Source: Chionoecetes opilio
Lineage: Eukaryota; Arthropoda; Malacostraca; Decapoda; Majidae
Length of the DNA: 64,000 nt
NCBI GenBank assembly: GCA_016584305.1
Contig: JACEEZ010020338.1
Span: 216,001-280,000 of the forward strand
Direction: 5' to 3'
Shown: piece after piece, positions 47,330 to 57,492 of the stretch
Layout of the letters: each line of letters opens with the position of its first letter
Position numbering within the stretch: the first letter of the stretch is position 1
Program-made: the position numbers and the translations under genes
Notes under the pieces: model-generated
What the model was told of the DNA's origin: nothing
The model's database searches: none
What the model saw: only the letters and a program-made list of their open reading frames with translations

Positions 47330-48116
47330 AGACTCCTCATTCAGAGTCCTCTGGTGATAGTTCCAGCTTGAGTAGGACAATATTCCCCTTCATGAAGACC
47401 CCTCTCTCAAAATTATCGGAGGTCATATACTCGCTCTCTTGACTTTCATGATGTCCGACCCCTGGGAGCACAGTCTCTCCACGGCTGCAGAGCTGGGTAT
47501 GGCCGTGTTGTAAACGTCGTCTTAACGAACACTTTTACCTAGGTGGCATGGGAGAGGGCGGGAAACATGGCCAGCTCCAGCAGCTTGTTCCTCTGCTTCT
47601 CTGAACACCAAATCTCAAGCTCTTTGCCCATCTTATTGGTGAGGCGGTAGAGTTGGTGCCCTCTGTAGCTGTGGGTCCTGGGCTCATCAAAGCATGGAAA
47701 TAATATATACATTTGTAATATATATATAAAGTAAATAAATAAAGTTATCGGAGTCAGAGAAAAAATTATAGTGATACTTATAAAAAAATGTTTAGATTTT
47801 GAAAAATATATTATTGCACTTAAATCATATATATTACAATAATTTATCAGCATGACGCTCAAGATTGCTAATATAATGACTTGGAGTAATGAACTGTCAC
47901 AACTGAACTGAAGATGCAGTAGATCTCGATAAAATTAATAAGTCTCACCTTGAAAAAATCATCCTCTTCGTCTTCATCTGGGCTGCTGCCTTCTGAGGTA
48001 TCCAAGACAGCCTGCTCCGTGACCTCGAACAGCAGTCTTGATTTCACGGCATCTACATTCTCAGGGTTAAGAAGGCGGACCCCAGGCAGCTTGAGGAGGG
48101 GGTGGATTGCTGTCAA
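47330..48116 (-). pseudogene. hAT transposase C-terminal part, intron-containing, cut by a LINE
   Basis: Minus strand. Exon A (48116-47949) reads HPLLKLPGVRLLNPENVD, FEVTEQAVLDTSEGSSPD and EDEEDDFF and ends at a donor (TTCAAG|GTGAGA). Exon B starts after an acceptor (GAGCCCAG, about 47678) and gives LTNKMGKELEIWCSEKQR. After a stop and frameshift near 47545 it gives the hAT C-terminal dimerisation motif PSSAAVERLCSQGSDIMK with KRASMTSDNFERGVFMKG. The EDD-FF then SSAAVER-S order is that of ZBED-like hAT transposases. The upstream part is missing: at 48117 the 3' end of a LINE abuts the exon. Terminal repeats were not found. Confidence 0.75.
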
Positions 48117-48117
48117 T

Positions 48118-49140
48118 CAATCATTGGGGGCATACGCCGGGGGGCGCGTTGCCACGCCCACACTACGATGACACTCCCGGGGGACACCACGCGCGAGATC
48201 CCATGCAGGTTCCCTTCCCATACCAAGCAACTCTCGACAAGAACCATCAACTTGCCCCAGCCACGAGCCTTGTTCTTGGCCTCCTCCACGCCGGATTGTC
48301 TCTTACAGATACAACCCGATGGGAAGGATCGTTTTCAGGGTAGCGTGCCACATGCCCATATAGCCGAAGTTGGGGCTGACGACCTATGCACGTAATGATT
48401 CAGTCTCACGGTTCAATCACTGATTTGACACGTAATCATCCCAGCGATACCCCATGATTCTGCGAAGACACTTATTACCAAAGGCATCGATTCGCCTCTT
48501 CAAGTCGCTATTTAGTGTCCATGTCTCACAACCACATAGTAAGACAGGGATCACAAGCGACTTGAAGATGCGGATCTTTGTCCTCCTGCACAGGTACCGA
48601 CAAAGCCAATACTCGTGCTGAGCGAGTCCATAAAACCGTGGGCTATGCCAATCCACCGTAAGACTTCTTGACATGACCCGCCATCATTATGGACTGCGCT
48701 ACTAAGGTATGTAAAACTTTCCAAGATCTCAATGTCCTCGCCGCACGCATGAACAGACTGTACTGTTTCATCTAGTAAGCCTCCAAACACCTGGACCTTG
48801 GTCTTGGGCCAGGAGACCTCAAGTCCCAAAGGTTTTGCCTCCTCGTGCAGCGCCTCGAGAGCCATCACCATGACCTCCAGCGACTCAGTAAAGATTACTG
48901 CATCATCGGCAAAAACAAGATCAGTGATCTTGGTGTTGCCGAGGGATGCTCTACAATCACTTTGATCTACAACTTTGCCCAATACCCAGTCCATACAAAT
49001 GTTGAAAAGTGATGGGGCAAGGATGCACCCTTGCCTCACTCCTGTATTCACAGGAATGAAGCTGGATACACCTCCCCCACACTTCACAGTACTCTCAGTC
49101 TCACAGTACAGGATTGCTGTGGCCATCAAAAAATCCATTT
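48118..49140 (-). pseudogene. 5'-truncated LINE, RT with catalytic motif (copy 2)
   Basis: The minus frame 49138-48551 encodes an RT palm: VNTGVRQGCILAPSLFNI, KITDLVFADDAVIFTESL (catalytic FADD), EALHEEAKPLGLEV and ESFTYLSSAVHNDGGSCQ. The C-terminal half follows in another frame (48674-48417: RTKIRIFKSLVIPVLLCG, RIDAFGNKCLRRIMGYRW). The 3' end is the same (ATTG)n-type tail as copy 1 (9866). Frameshift near 48560. The 5' truncation is near 49140. It interrupts the hAT transposase on its left, so it is younger than that gene. Confidence 0.85.
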
Positions 49141-49159
49141 GATAAACGAGGAAGAGTCA

Positions 49160-49345
49160 CTGGTGGGCAAACAGCGTTCTCTGGGGGGGGGGGGGGGGCG
49201 CGTTGCCGTGCAGGAATCATATTCAAAATTGAGAGTTTGCGGACATTTTTGCGTTTGCGGAAGTGCTTCCGCAAACGCAAATCCGCAAACATTTACGCTT
49301 CCGCAAACCCGCAAACGAATTCGGACTTCCGCAATTTGCGGTAGT
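49160..49345. repeat. TTTGCGG/CCGCAAA palindromic repeat cluster
   Basis: After a G-run (49183-49198), the word TTTGCGGA and its inverse recur many times. GCGTTTGCGGAAG and CTTCCGCAAACGC form a perfect 13-bp inverted repeat around TG (49251-49278). GCAAACGCAAATCCGCAAAC follows. Short-range duplications of a palindromic core could explain it. Confidence 0.75.
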
Positions 49346-49359
49346 GCCCACCTCTGACC

Positions 49360-49362
49360 ACA

Positions 49363-49393
<31 letters not shown>

Positions 49394-49419
49394 CACAACA
49401 AGAGAGAGAGACGAGAGAG

Positions 49420-49506
<87 letters not shown>

Positions 49507-49507
49507 A

Positions 49508-49597
<90 letters not shown>
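49360..49597. repeat. (CA)n followed by (GA)n with GGA interruptions
   Basis: About 40 bp of CA repeat (49361-49397) then 200 bp of GA repeat broken by GGA and CGA. Confidence 0.95.
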
Positions 49598-49600
<3 letters not shown>

Positions 49601-49830
49601 TACAAATTTTTACCCATATCAAGCATTGAAGCAAATTCAATGACATAATAAAAGCACATCAAACGCTTCTGAAATAGTCTGTCGTTTGTTTATCTTTCAC
49701 TCAGGTAATACAACGCCCACACGCAGCAGATGAACTACACCAAAACATTTTATGAAAAAAAGACAAAGAGTAAAAACCACAGCCTCGTTTTGGCCTGAAA
49801 GTAATAAATGAAATGGATTATTAAAACAAA

Positions 49831-50206
49831 ATGGAAAAGTATTCTACGGTGAAAAGAATGATCGGGGCAGCCTTCCTCATGGGCGTGTTGGTGGGCGTGG
49901 GGACGGGCGTGGGGGTGTTGGGCGTCACTGCCTGCCTCAGGAGCGCCTGGCAGGACGCCCTCGGCGATGCCCTGCGGGTGTTCGAGGTCCTGCACGCCAA
50001 TGTGGCTCGGCAGGCGTGGCAGCTCCTGGCTCACCAGGGGCGGCTGGGACCCTCCGGCCCGCCCCGCCTCGAGACCCCCTGGAGCCCTGCGTGGCCCCAG
50101 TGGACGTGCCGTGGCGGGACCGCCTGGTGGAGACCAAGCGGTTCCTCGGCTGCCTCGAGGTGGAGGAGGCCAAACACGAGCACCAGGAGTTCAAAACTAA
50201 ACTCAC
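49831..50206 (+). CDS. Candidate first exon of a membrane protein, unknown family
   Basis: The ATG (context AAAATGG) opens MEKYSTVKRMIGAAFLMG, a basic start followed by a roughly 24-residue hydrophobic, Gly/Val-rich segment (GAAFLMGVLVGVGTGVGVL) that could be a signal anchor. A helical stretch follows (SAWQDALGDALRVFEVLH, ANVARQAWQLLAHQG). Near the C-run at 50079-50083 the coding-like text moves to another frame and continues VPWRDRLVETKRFLGCLE, VEEAKHEHQEFKTKL up to a donor CTCAC|GTATGT (50206/50207). One indel in the C-run would join the two parts. Locally GC-rich, unlike its flanks. It may be a real exon with a sequencing error or a young pseudogene. Confidence 0.45.
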
Positions 50207-50316
50207 GTATGTCCTTACGGCGCTCGGCGGCCTCACGCAGCTGTGCCTCGACAGCTTCCAGGCGGCCGGCGATGTCCTTGGCGGCGGCGGCCACCTCACT
50301 CTCGGGGCCCTCCAGG
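50207..50316 (-). CDS. Candidate exon encoding a coiled-coil segment
   Basis: On the minus strand, an acceptor (CCACGTCAG, 50317-50325) is followed by 110 open bases reading LEGPESEVAAAAKDIAGR, then LEAVEAQLREAAERRKDI, with heptad-like spacing of Leu/Val/Ala. It ends at a strong donor, ATAC|GTGAGT (50207/50206). This donor overlaps, base for base, the plus-strand donor of the exon at 49831-50206. The plus strand is also open here (TALGGLTQLCLDSFQ...). No family recognised. Confidence 0.4.
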
Positions 50317-50399
50317 CTGACGTGGTGGGAGCTACGGTTCTGGGGCGCACGCCGGGGTATTCCTGTCTCCTGTCTTGGTTTTTGAACAGTGCTCCCCTG

Positions 50400-50854
50400 G
50401 GACCCGATGACGTGATGACTTAACGACCGTGAAAACGATGACTTGGAAAATTATTTAAATTTTTTTATATTCTGAATATTTTTTCTCTTAATAATAATAT
50501 AAAAAAGAAGAAGGAAATAGCAAAGTCCTCAAGGCTCACGAATCACGATCAAACATTTCATTGAGTCACACTTCGCACTGCAGGACAAAAAATCTACATG
50601 GCCACATTATATGAAAGGTATAGCGAAGGGTAATAATTGCCAGCTATCTATAAGGCCATTAGCGTAACAACTTTTCATCCGGCGGAATTCCTGACATGAT
50701 AATATATATAATTAGACATATTAAGGAACTTCAGATAAACTTTACGACCAAGGGTGATTAAAAACGGCAAAGATTTTTCAAGGTAAATGTTTAGAGTAAT
50801 CTTATAACTCCAGGTACATGAACGTCGAAGGATATCTGCATTAGGGGGGTATTT

Positions 50855-50855
<1 letters not shown>
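50400..50855. other. A/T-rich spacer, nothing recognised
   Basis: No gene or repeat beyond short A/T runs. Confidence 0.5.
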
Positions 50856-50856
<1 letters not shown>

Positions 50857-50941
<85 letters not shown>

Positions 50942-51084
50942 TTTTGTCTGTCTGTCTGTCTCTGTCTCTTTTTTTTTTTTTTTTTTTTATTTATTTATCG
51001 GGCCTCCAGCAGGGTAGGACCATGAGCTAGCTTGAGCCCGTCAGAGAGATGCTTTGAAAAAAAGAGAGGAGAGGCTCTGTCTCT

Positions 51085-51165
<81 letters not shown>

Positions 51166-51253
51166 CTCTCTCTCTCTGTCTGTTTCCCATACACATACGT
51201 ACACACACACAAACATACAACACAACGTATCATCTTCTCAAAATTGTGGTTGT

Positions 51254-51312
<59 letters not shown>

Positions 51313-51725
51313 AATGTTGGTGCTAAGACTTTTCTTAATTTTTTTCCTTCCTGCTATTTTTTTTTACAACGCTCATTCCAGCCTCTCCTCCTCCTCCTCC
51401 TCCTCCTCCTCCTCCTCCTCCTCCTCCTCCTCCTCCTCTCCTCCTCCTCTCCTCCTCCTCCTCCTCCTCCTCCTCCTCCTCCCCCTCCTCGTCTCCCACA
51501 TAAAACACATGCAAGGGTACCATTGGAAACTTTGCTTGACTTCTACCTTCGCATGCAACTGTTCGAGAAGGAGAGAGGCAGAGACAAGAAGGGAGGGAGG
51601 GAGGAGAGAGGGGAGAGGGAGGGGAGAGGAGAAATAAGAGAGGGGAGAGGGGAGGGAAGAGGGAGAGGAGGGGGAGAGGGAGGGGAGGAGAGGGGAGGGA
51701 GGGAGGAAGGGAGGGGGGAGAGGTA
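50857..51725. repeat. Cluster of (CT)n, (CTC)n and GGGA-rich tracts
   Basis: CT runs at 50861-50928, 51079-51178 and 51260-51309; a T-run at 50970-50988; CTC triplets at 51385-51485; GA/GGGA-rich purine tract at 51567-51722. A frame of 193 codons across it is an artefact apart from its last residues, which belong to the LINE that follows. Confidence 0.9.
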
Positions 51726-51734
51726 CATTCCACA

Positions 51735-53892
51735 CACTTTCTCTAATCCAAAAGCCCGTCAACCTTGGTTTAACTCTGCCTGTTCTCATGCTGTCTTAGA
51801 TAGAGAGGCGTCTCACAGACCGTAATCATCCATCTCCTGAAACTCATGCCCTATATATTTCTGCCCGTAATAATACCAAATCTTTAATTCAACTTACCAA
51901 AAACTCCTTCATTCATAGAAAATGTCAAAATCTTTCTAAATCGAATTCCTCTCGTGACTTTTGGCATCTAGCTAATAACCTCTCTAACAATTTTTCTTAT
52001 TCATCTTTCCCTCCTATGCTTCACCCAGATGGCTCCACAGTTGTCTCATATGTTTCTAAAGCTTAACTCTTCGCTCAAACCTTTGCTGAAAATTCCACTC
52101 TGGTTGATGAAGGGCTTGTTCCTCCTTCTCCTCGAACCTCTGACTATATTATACCTGTTATTAAGATCCTTCGTAATGATGTTTTCTTTGCCTTTTCTGG
52201 CCTAGATCTTCGGAAGGCTTACAATACTGACGGAGTCCCTCCTATTGTTCTAAAAAATTGTGCTTCTGTGCTTGCACCCTGCCTGGTCAAACTTTTCCGT
52301 CTTTGTCTATCTACTTCCTCATTTTCTTCTTGCTGGAAGTTTGCTCACATCCAACCTGTTCCTAAGAAGGGTGACCGTTCTAATCCTTCAAACTACCGTC
52401 CTATAGCTTTGACTTCCTGCCTCTCTAAAGCTTTTGAATCTATACTTAATAAGAAGACTCTTAATTTAGCATCTATCTGCTCACAATCTTCTATCTGATC
52501 GTCAGTACGGTTTCCGTAAAGGGCGATCTACTGGCGATCTTCTAGCTCTCCTAACTGAATCTTGGTCATCCTCCTTTAGGGGTTTCGGTGAAACTTTTGC
52601 TGTTGCCCTTGACATATCAAAAGCTTTTGATAGACTCTGGCATAAATCTTTAATTTCCAAACTACCCTCATCCCGTTTCTATCCTTCTCTCTGTACCTTA
52701 ATCTTTAGTTTCCTTTCAAATCATTATATTGCAGCTACTGTAAACGGACATTGTTCTTCTCCTAAATCTATCTATAGCGGTGTTCCCCAGGGTTCTGTCC
52801 TATCACCCACTCTCTTTCTATTACTTATTAATGATCTTCTAAGTCTAACTCAAAGCCCTATCCACTCCTACGCCGATGATTCTACCCTAGATTTTTTAAC
52901 GTCGTTTGGGTGCTAAGAACTGGATTAGACGTCCAACTCAACAGGAACTAAGTGATTCACGGAAAGATGCCACCGAGCACCTAACTTCTGATCTGTCTAT
53001 AATTTCTGATTGGGGCAAAGCAAACCTTGTTTTGTTCAATGCCTCAAAAACCCAATTTTTTCACCTAGCTACTTGACAAAACCTACCAAATAACTATCCC
53101 CTCTTCTTCAATGACATTCAACTATCTCCTTCTTCTACAATGAACATTCTTGGACTATCCTTTACTAAAAATCTGAACTGGAAATCTCACATCTTATCTC
53201 TTGCTAAAACAGCTTCTAAGAAGTTAGGTGTCCTGTGGCGTCTGTGTCCTTTTTTTTCTCCCTCCCAGCTGCTTGCTCCCTACAGGGGCCTTATCCGCCC
53301 ATGTATGGAATATGTCTCACATGTTTGGGGAGGATCCACTCATACAGCTCTCCTAAGCAGGGTTGATCAGAGCTTTTCGTCTCATCAACTCCCCTCCTCT
53401 GACTAACTGTCTTCAATCTTTAAATCACCGCCGCAATATTGCTTCTCTTGCTATCTTCTACGGTCATTTTCATGCTCACTCCTCTTCTGAACTTGCTAAC
53501 TGCATGCCTCCCCACCTTCCGCGGCCTCGCTGCACAAGACTTTCTACTCATTCTCATCCCTATTCTGTCCCTCATCTTCTATCTCTCATGTCCCTCTATT
53601 CATCCCTATTCTGTCATCCCTATTCTAATGCAAGAGTTAATCAGTATCTTTACTCTTTCGTCACTTTCTAAACTCTGGAACTCTCTTCCTGTTTATATCT
53701 TTCCACCTTCCTATACGACTTAAATCTTTTCAAGAGAAGAGTGACAATACGCCTCCCGAACTAAATTGGCCCACCCCCCTTTCTTTATTCTCTTACTGTC
53801 TTCTTTATAGGGACTGGCAACAAAGCGGGCTTGGTGTTACCTCTTTTTGTTTCTGACCTTGGCCAGTCCTTTGTGATGTAAAAAATAAATAA

Positions 53893-53893
<1 letters not shown>
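51735..53893 (+). pseudogene. LINE on plus strand, RT domain nearly complete, decayed
   Basis: It begins with RT-upstream text (ARQPWFNSACSHAVLDRE), continues with HPDGSTVV, then RT motifs: FAHIQPVPKKGDRSNPSN, YRPIALTSCLSKAFES (frame 52268-52498), then in other frames [52 protein letters not shown] and catalytic YADDSTL (52869-52880). The post-catalytic part (MNILGLSFTKNLNWKSH, CMEYVSHVWGGSTHT) matches the copy at 38212-39095. The 3' UTR ends in AAAAAATAAATAA, followed by (GA)n. Several stops and frameshifts; the endonuclease is missing at the 5' end. Confidence 0.85.

Positions 53894-53895
<2 letters not shown>

Positions 53896-53963
<68 letters not shown>
53896..53963. repeat. (GA)n microsatellite
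   Basis: A pure GA run directly after the LINE tail; it may have grown from the tail junction. Confidence 0.95.
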
Positions 53964-53966
<3 letters not shown>

Positions 53967-54033
53967 TGCATTAGTAGTCTTGTCTCACTCAATATGCGGC
54001 TCCACCGAAAATCTTGTATGTATATATATGTAT

Positions 54034-54893
54034 ATAATGAAGATATAAACCAGCGCGGGTAGAAACATCTTGATTGTTTATTCGAACGTTTCGGCTATAC
54101 ATAAGCCATCATCAGCCTAAAATCGGATACAAAAATGTTTTTGTTAAAAATGAAAATATACAAGTTATAAAATTATTTGCACATTTAAAATGCCTAACCT
54201 AAAATATAATAAAATAAGAGTAAAAATTATAAAACAGTAATAAAAATAAAAATACTACACATACCAATCAACATCGCAGTGGAGTGTGGGATTCCCACAT
54301 GGTCTAAAAGCACAGGAGCGGGGTTGAGGTGCCCTGTGCGCAGAGAGACGGTTTGTGGTGGTGGGTGAGGAGGCTCTCACATATCCACCGGGTGGAGTCG
54401 TGGGAGCTTGTGTGTAATATATTAAAGTCTTGATTTGATATTGGGTGGCCTGAGGCTTCGGAATGATCCCGAATGGCTGAAAATGGTGGTTTGGACACGG
54501 GTTTGCCAGTCCTGTGAGACAGTCCCCGATGCTCCGCGATCCTAGTGGTGAGGTGGCGTTTGGTCTGCCCAATATAAGCAGCATTACAGCTACTGCACTT
54601 AAATTGGTACACCACTGAGGAACGCAGGGCATCAGGGATTCTCTCCTTGAGTTTAAAACAATGTGCTAGCGTATAAGGGGGCTTGAATACTACTCTAAGC
54701 GAGACTTGTGGATAACATTGCCGAAGCAGGAGTTGAGCTTTGTTTCGGATGGAAAAAGATTTGTTACCTATGAAGGGAATTATAAAATAAACAACGGCTT
54801 TATGAGCGGTATGAATTAGGGGAGGGGGTGAGTGTAGTTTATTTAACTGTTTACCAATGTACGTGTTAATGAACTGCAGGGGATAACCATTTA
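54034..54893 (-). pseudogene. Penelope-like element, 5'-truncated, left arm of palindrome
   Basis: Exact mirror of 54916-55775. Every paired frame coordinate sums to 109809, so there are no net indels between arms. The minus strand encodes the C-terminal part of a Penelope-type protein: a RT-linker segment (YFIIPFIGNKSFSIRNKA, QVSLRVVFKPPYTLAHCF) and a GIY-YIG nuclease core (SSCNAAYIGQTKRHLTTR). It ends at a stop near 54302. The 3' UTR runs outward to 54034, so the arms are joined at their truncated 5' ends. The catalytic RT motif is absent. Confidence 0.85.
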
Positions 54894-54915
54894 ACTCTTA
54901 AACACACTCTTAAAC
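54894..54915. other. 22-bp spacer at palindrome centre with ACTCTTAAAC direct repeat
   Basis: The spacer consists of two ACTCTTAAAC copies separated by AC. The second copy fits the right element as upstream sequence; the first is an extra copy. This small duplication marks the junction. Confidence 0.8.
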
Positions 54916-55775
54916 TAAATGGTTATCCCCTGCAGTTCATTAACACGTACATTGGTAAACAGTTAAATAAACTACACTCACCCCCTCCCCTAATTCATAC
55001 CGCTCATAAAGCCGTTGTTTATTTTATAATTCCCTTCATAGGTAACAAATCTTTTTCCATCCGAAACAAAGCTCAACTCCTGCTTCGGCAATGTTATCCA
55101 CAAGTCTCGCTTAGAGTAGTATTCAAGCCCCCTTATACGCTAGCACATTGTTTTAAACTCAAGGAGAGAATCCCTGATGCCCTGCGTTCCTCAGTGGTGT
55201 ACCAATTTAAGTGCAGTAGCTGTAATGCTGCTTATATTGGGCAGACCAAACGCCACCTCACCACTAGGATCGCGGAGCATCGGGGACTGTCTCACAGGAC
55301 TGGCAAACCCGTGTCCAAACCACCATTTTCAGCCATTCGGGATCATTCCGAAGCCTCAGGCCACCCAATATCAAATCAAGACTTTAATATATTACACACA
55401 AGCTCCCACGACTCCACCCGGTGGATATGTGAGAGCCTCCTCACCCACCACCACAAACCGTCTCTCTGCGCACAGGGCACCTCAACCCCGCTCCTGTGCT
55501 TTTAGACCATGTGGGAATCCCACACTCCACTGCGATGTTGATTGGTATGTGTAGTATTTTTATTTTTATTACTGTTTTATAATTTTTACTCTTATTTTAT
55601 TATATTTTAGGTTAGGCATTTTAAATGTGCAAATAATTTTATAACTTGTATATTTTCATTTTTAACAAAAACATTTTTGTATCCGATTTTAGGCTGATGA
55701 TGGCTTATGTATAGCCGAAACGTTCGAATAAACAATCAAGATGTTTCTACCCGCGCTGGTTTATATCTTCATTAT
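54916..55775 (+). pseudogene. Penelope-like element, 5'-truncated, right arm of palindrome
   Basis: The plus-strand text from 54916 is open without a break to the stop at 55503-55505: LNGYPLQFINTYIGKQLN, YFIIPFIGNKSFSIRNKA, QVSLRVVFKPPYTLAHCF, ALRSSVVYQFKCSSCNAA. The GIY-YIG core follows (YIGQTKRHLTTRIAEHRG, then FSAIRDHSEASGH and STRWICESLL). In Penelope-like retroelements this nuclease nicks the target for reverse transcription. The RT palm is missing. The intact frame and the lack of net indels relative to the other arm suggest a recent event. Confidence 0.9.
55690..55725 (+). ncRNA. Hammerhead-ribozyme-like core in Penelope 3' region
   Basis: CTGATGA (55694-55700), a GGCT/AGCC stem with a TATGTAT-type loop, then GAAAC (55717-55721): the order of a hammerhead core with stem II. 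Penelope-like elements are known to carry such motifs in their terminal regions. One unpaired T between CTGATGA and the stem, and unclear stems I and III, make activity doubtful. The mirror copy is at 54084-54119 on the minus strand. Confidence 0.4.
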
Positions 55776-55811
55776 TAGATCAAGATTCCCTCATGGAGAA
55801 AGTATTGCCTC

Positions 55812-55850
<39 letters not shown>

Positions 55851-56734
55851 CATAGACAGGCACATCATTGTTAATAATATGCAATAGTTAATAATGTAAG
55901 AGAAAAAATGCAAATGAAGGAAAAATAGATAAGTATATATGATGAAATATTAGATAAAACAATATTACTTGACTGTAGTTGCAATGTACGTCTCTTCATT
56001 ATATATATCAAGCATTTTCCATGAGAACAATGATAACGCTTTGTCTCTTCCTCATTTACACAGAAAGACCAAAACTATTCCTGAAGTCTCTTTAAGAGAG
56101 AGAGAGAGAGAGAGAGAGAGTCCATTAGCATTGTTATATCTGTCTTTCCCGGAAGTCTTTGGCTTACGTACATCAAAGTACTCCCTTGCAGGATGAGATG
56201 ACCCGAGTGTAGACTGGCCTGTACATGCTGTTGATTATATTTATCTTTACACATGTAGCCTACGTATGTGTGATGAAAGCAACATCAATATGAGAGAACA
56301 ATTATTGATTGAGGAATGCACACACGATATTCTATCTGTTAATTGCTATGAATACTTCAGTATATTATATTGGATTGAGTGCCTTGCAGGCTTTACGTGA
56401 GAATATAAACATTTACGCACAATTTCTAAAATAACACAAGAATAGACTTATATGTACAGTGGGCTTGAAACACTTGAACATATACGGTAAAGTAAAATAC
56501 AATGTAATATGACAGTGAGAATCTTACCTCATTAAGTTTATTTCGATATATGTGTTTAAGATGGAGCCAGTCAGATAGATGTGGGTGTGATGCGTGGGAA
56601 ACATCACTCGCAGAATGCCTCTGCGTCATGATAAATATTAAAGCTCTCCCCAAATTTTGCATCTTCGTAATCTATAGAAAACGGAATATATGTAGGGAGT
56701 ACATCTTCAAGCTTACGCATCATTTTGTGTGTGT
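55776..56734. other. A/T-rich spacer with (TA)n and short (GA)n
   Basis: (TA)n at 55815-55850, (GA)n at 56095-56120. No gene or terminal repeats recognised. Confidence 0.5.
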
Positions 56735-57012
56735 GTATTCATCTAGTTGTATTTTACAGGGCCAGAGCGACGCTCGTATGGCCCCGTCTCCATATCAACA
56801 TTCTTATCATTCATCCTTATTCCTTAGTGTTGGCCGAAACCACCACCCCGGGAGGCGGGTCACAAACCCCCGGCTAACACCCGGTACCCATTCACTGCTG
56901 GGTGGACAGGGGCTCGGGTTTTAAGAAGACCGCCCGTCTGTCTTCGCTCCGCCCGGGGATCGAACCCGGGACTTCTCGGTTGTGAGCCGAGCGTGCTAAC
57001 CCTTACACTACG

Positions 57013-57016
<4 letters not shown>
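56735..57016 (-). mobile_element. tRNA-Val-headed SINE (copy 1)
   Basis: On the minus strand the head (57016-56946) reads like a tRNA-Val: CTCCGTAGTGTAAGGGTTAG, anticodon arm CTCGG-CTCACAA-CCGAG (anticodon CAC) and T arm with B box GGGTTCGATCCC, closing with CGGGCGGAG. The body continues to about 56735 (GGCCAACACTAAG, GGGGCCATACGAGCG, CTGTAAAATACAACTAGATG) and the 3' end meets GAATACACACAC. Because the body and further copies exist, it is a SINE, not a tRNA gene. A (GT)n tract flanks the head (57017-57068). Confidence 0.85.

Positions 57017-57068
<52 letters not shown>
57017..57068. repeat. (GT)n microsatellite next to SINE head
   Basis: Pure GT run abutting the tRNA-like head of the SINE. 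Confidence 0.95.
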
Positions 57069-57069
<1 letters not shown>

Positions 57070-57184
57070 ACCCACGGTCTTGTCCACGGGAGCTGGAGTC
57101 GTGATCGCCAGTCTTCCCCTCGTGGAAGGATCTTGGAGCTCGTAGTGACTGATCGCTGGGTACGCTTGGACCTCACATACCCGC

Positions 57185-57300
57185 ATGCACACACACCCAT
57201 CCCCTAGCTCAAGGGGGATATTAACTGCCTACAATTGACAGTGAAAAATCTCCAGGAGCAAGCGGGGATCGAACGCCCGACCGTGTGTGTGTGTGTGTTG
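57185..57300 (-). mobile_element. SINE fragment with B box, flanked by CA/GT tracts
   Basis: On the minus strand, GGTCGGGCGTTCGATCCCCG (57279-57260) contains a B box (GTTCGATCCCC). The body (CTTGCTCCTGGAGATT...CCCCTTGAGCTAGGGG) runs to about 57197, where a CACACACA tail follows. The A box is missing, replaced by the (GT)n run at 57281-57298. It is a different body from the 56735 SINE. Confidence 0.55.
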
Positions 57301-57492
57301 AATCATAATCAGAATCAGAAATTTATTTTCCATTTTACAATATGTTTTCTTGTACTTCTTATATAATACAATTATGCAAATATTAAATACACAGTAAAAT
57401 CTTAAACATACAATAAAACACACAAGTGTGTACTCACATTAAAATAGTAAATTCAAAGAATAGTAAAATAGTCATACACAAGTATGTTGTCA

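Noticed and set aside
56946..57016. Free-standing tRNA-Val gene
   Set aside because: The head is attached to a conserved body and recurs in other copies with the same body, so it is a SINE.
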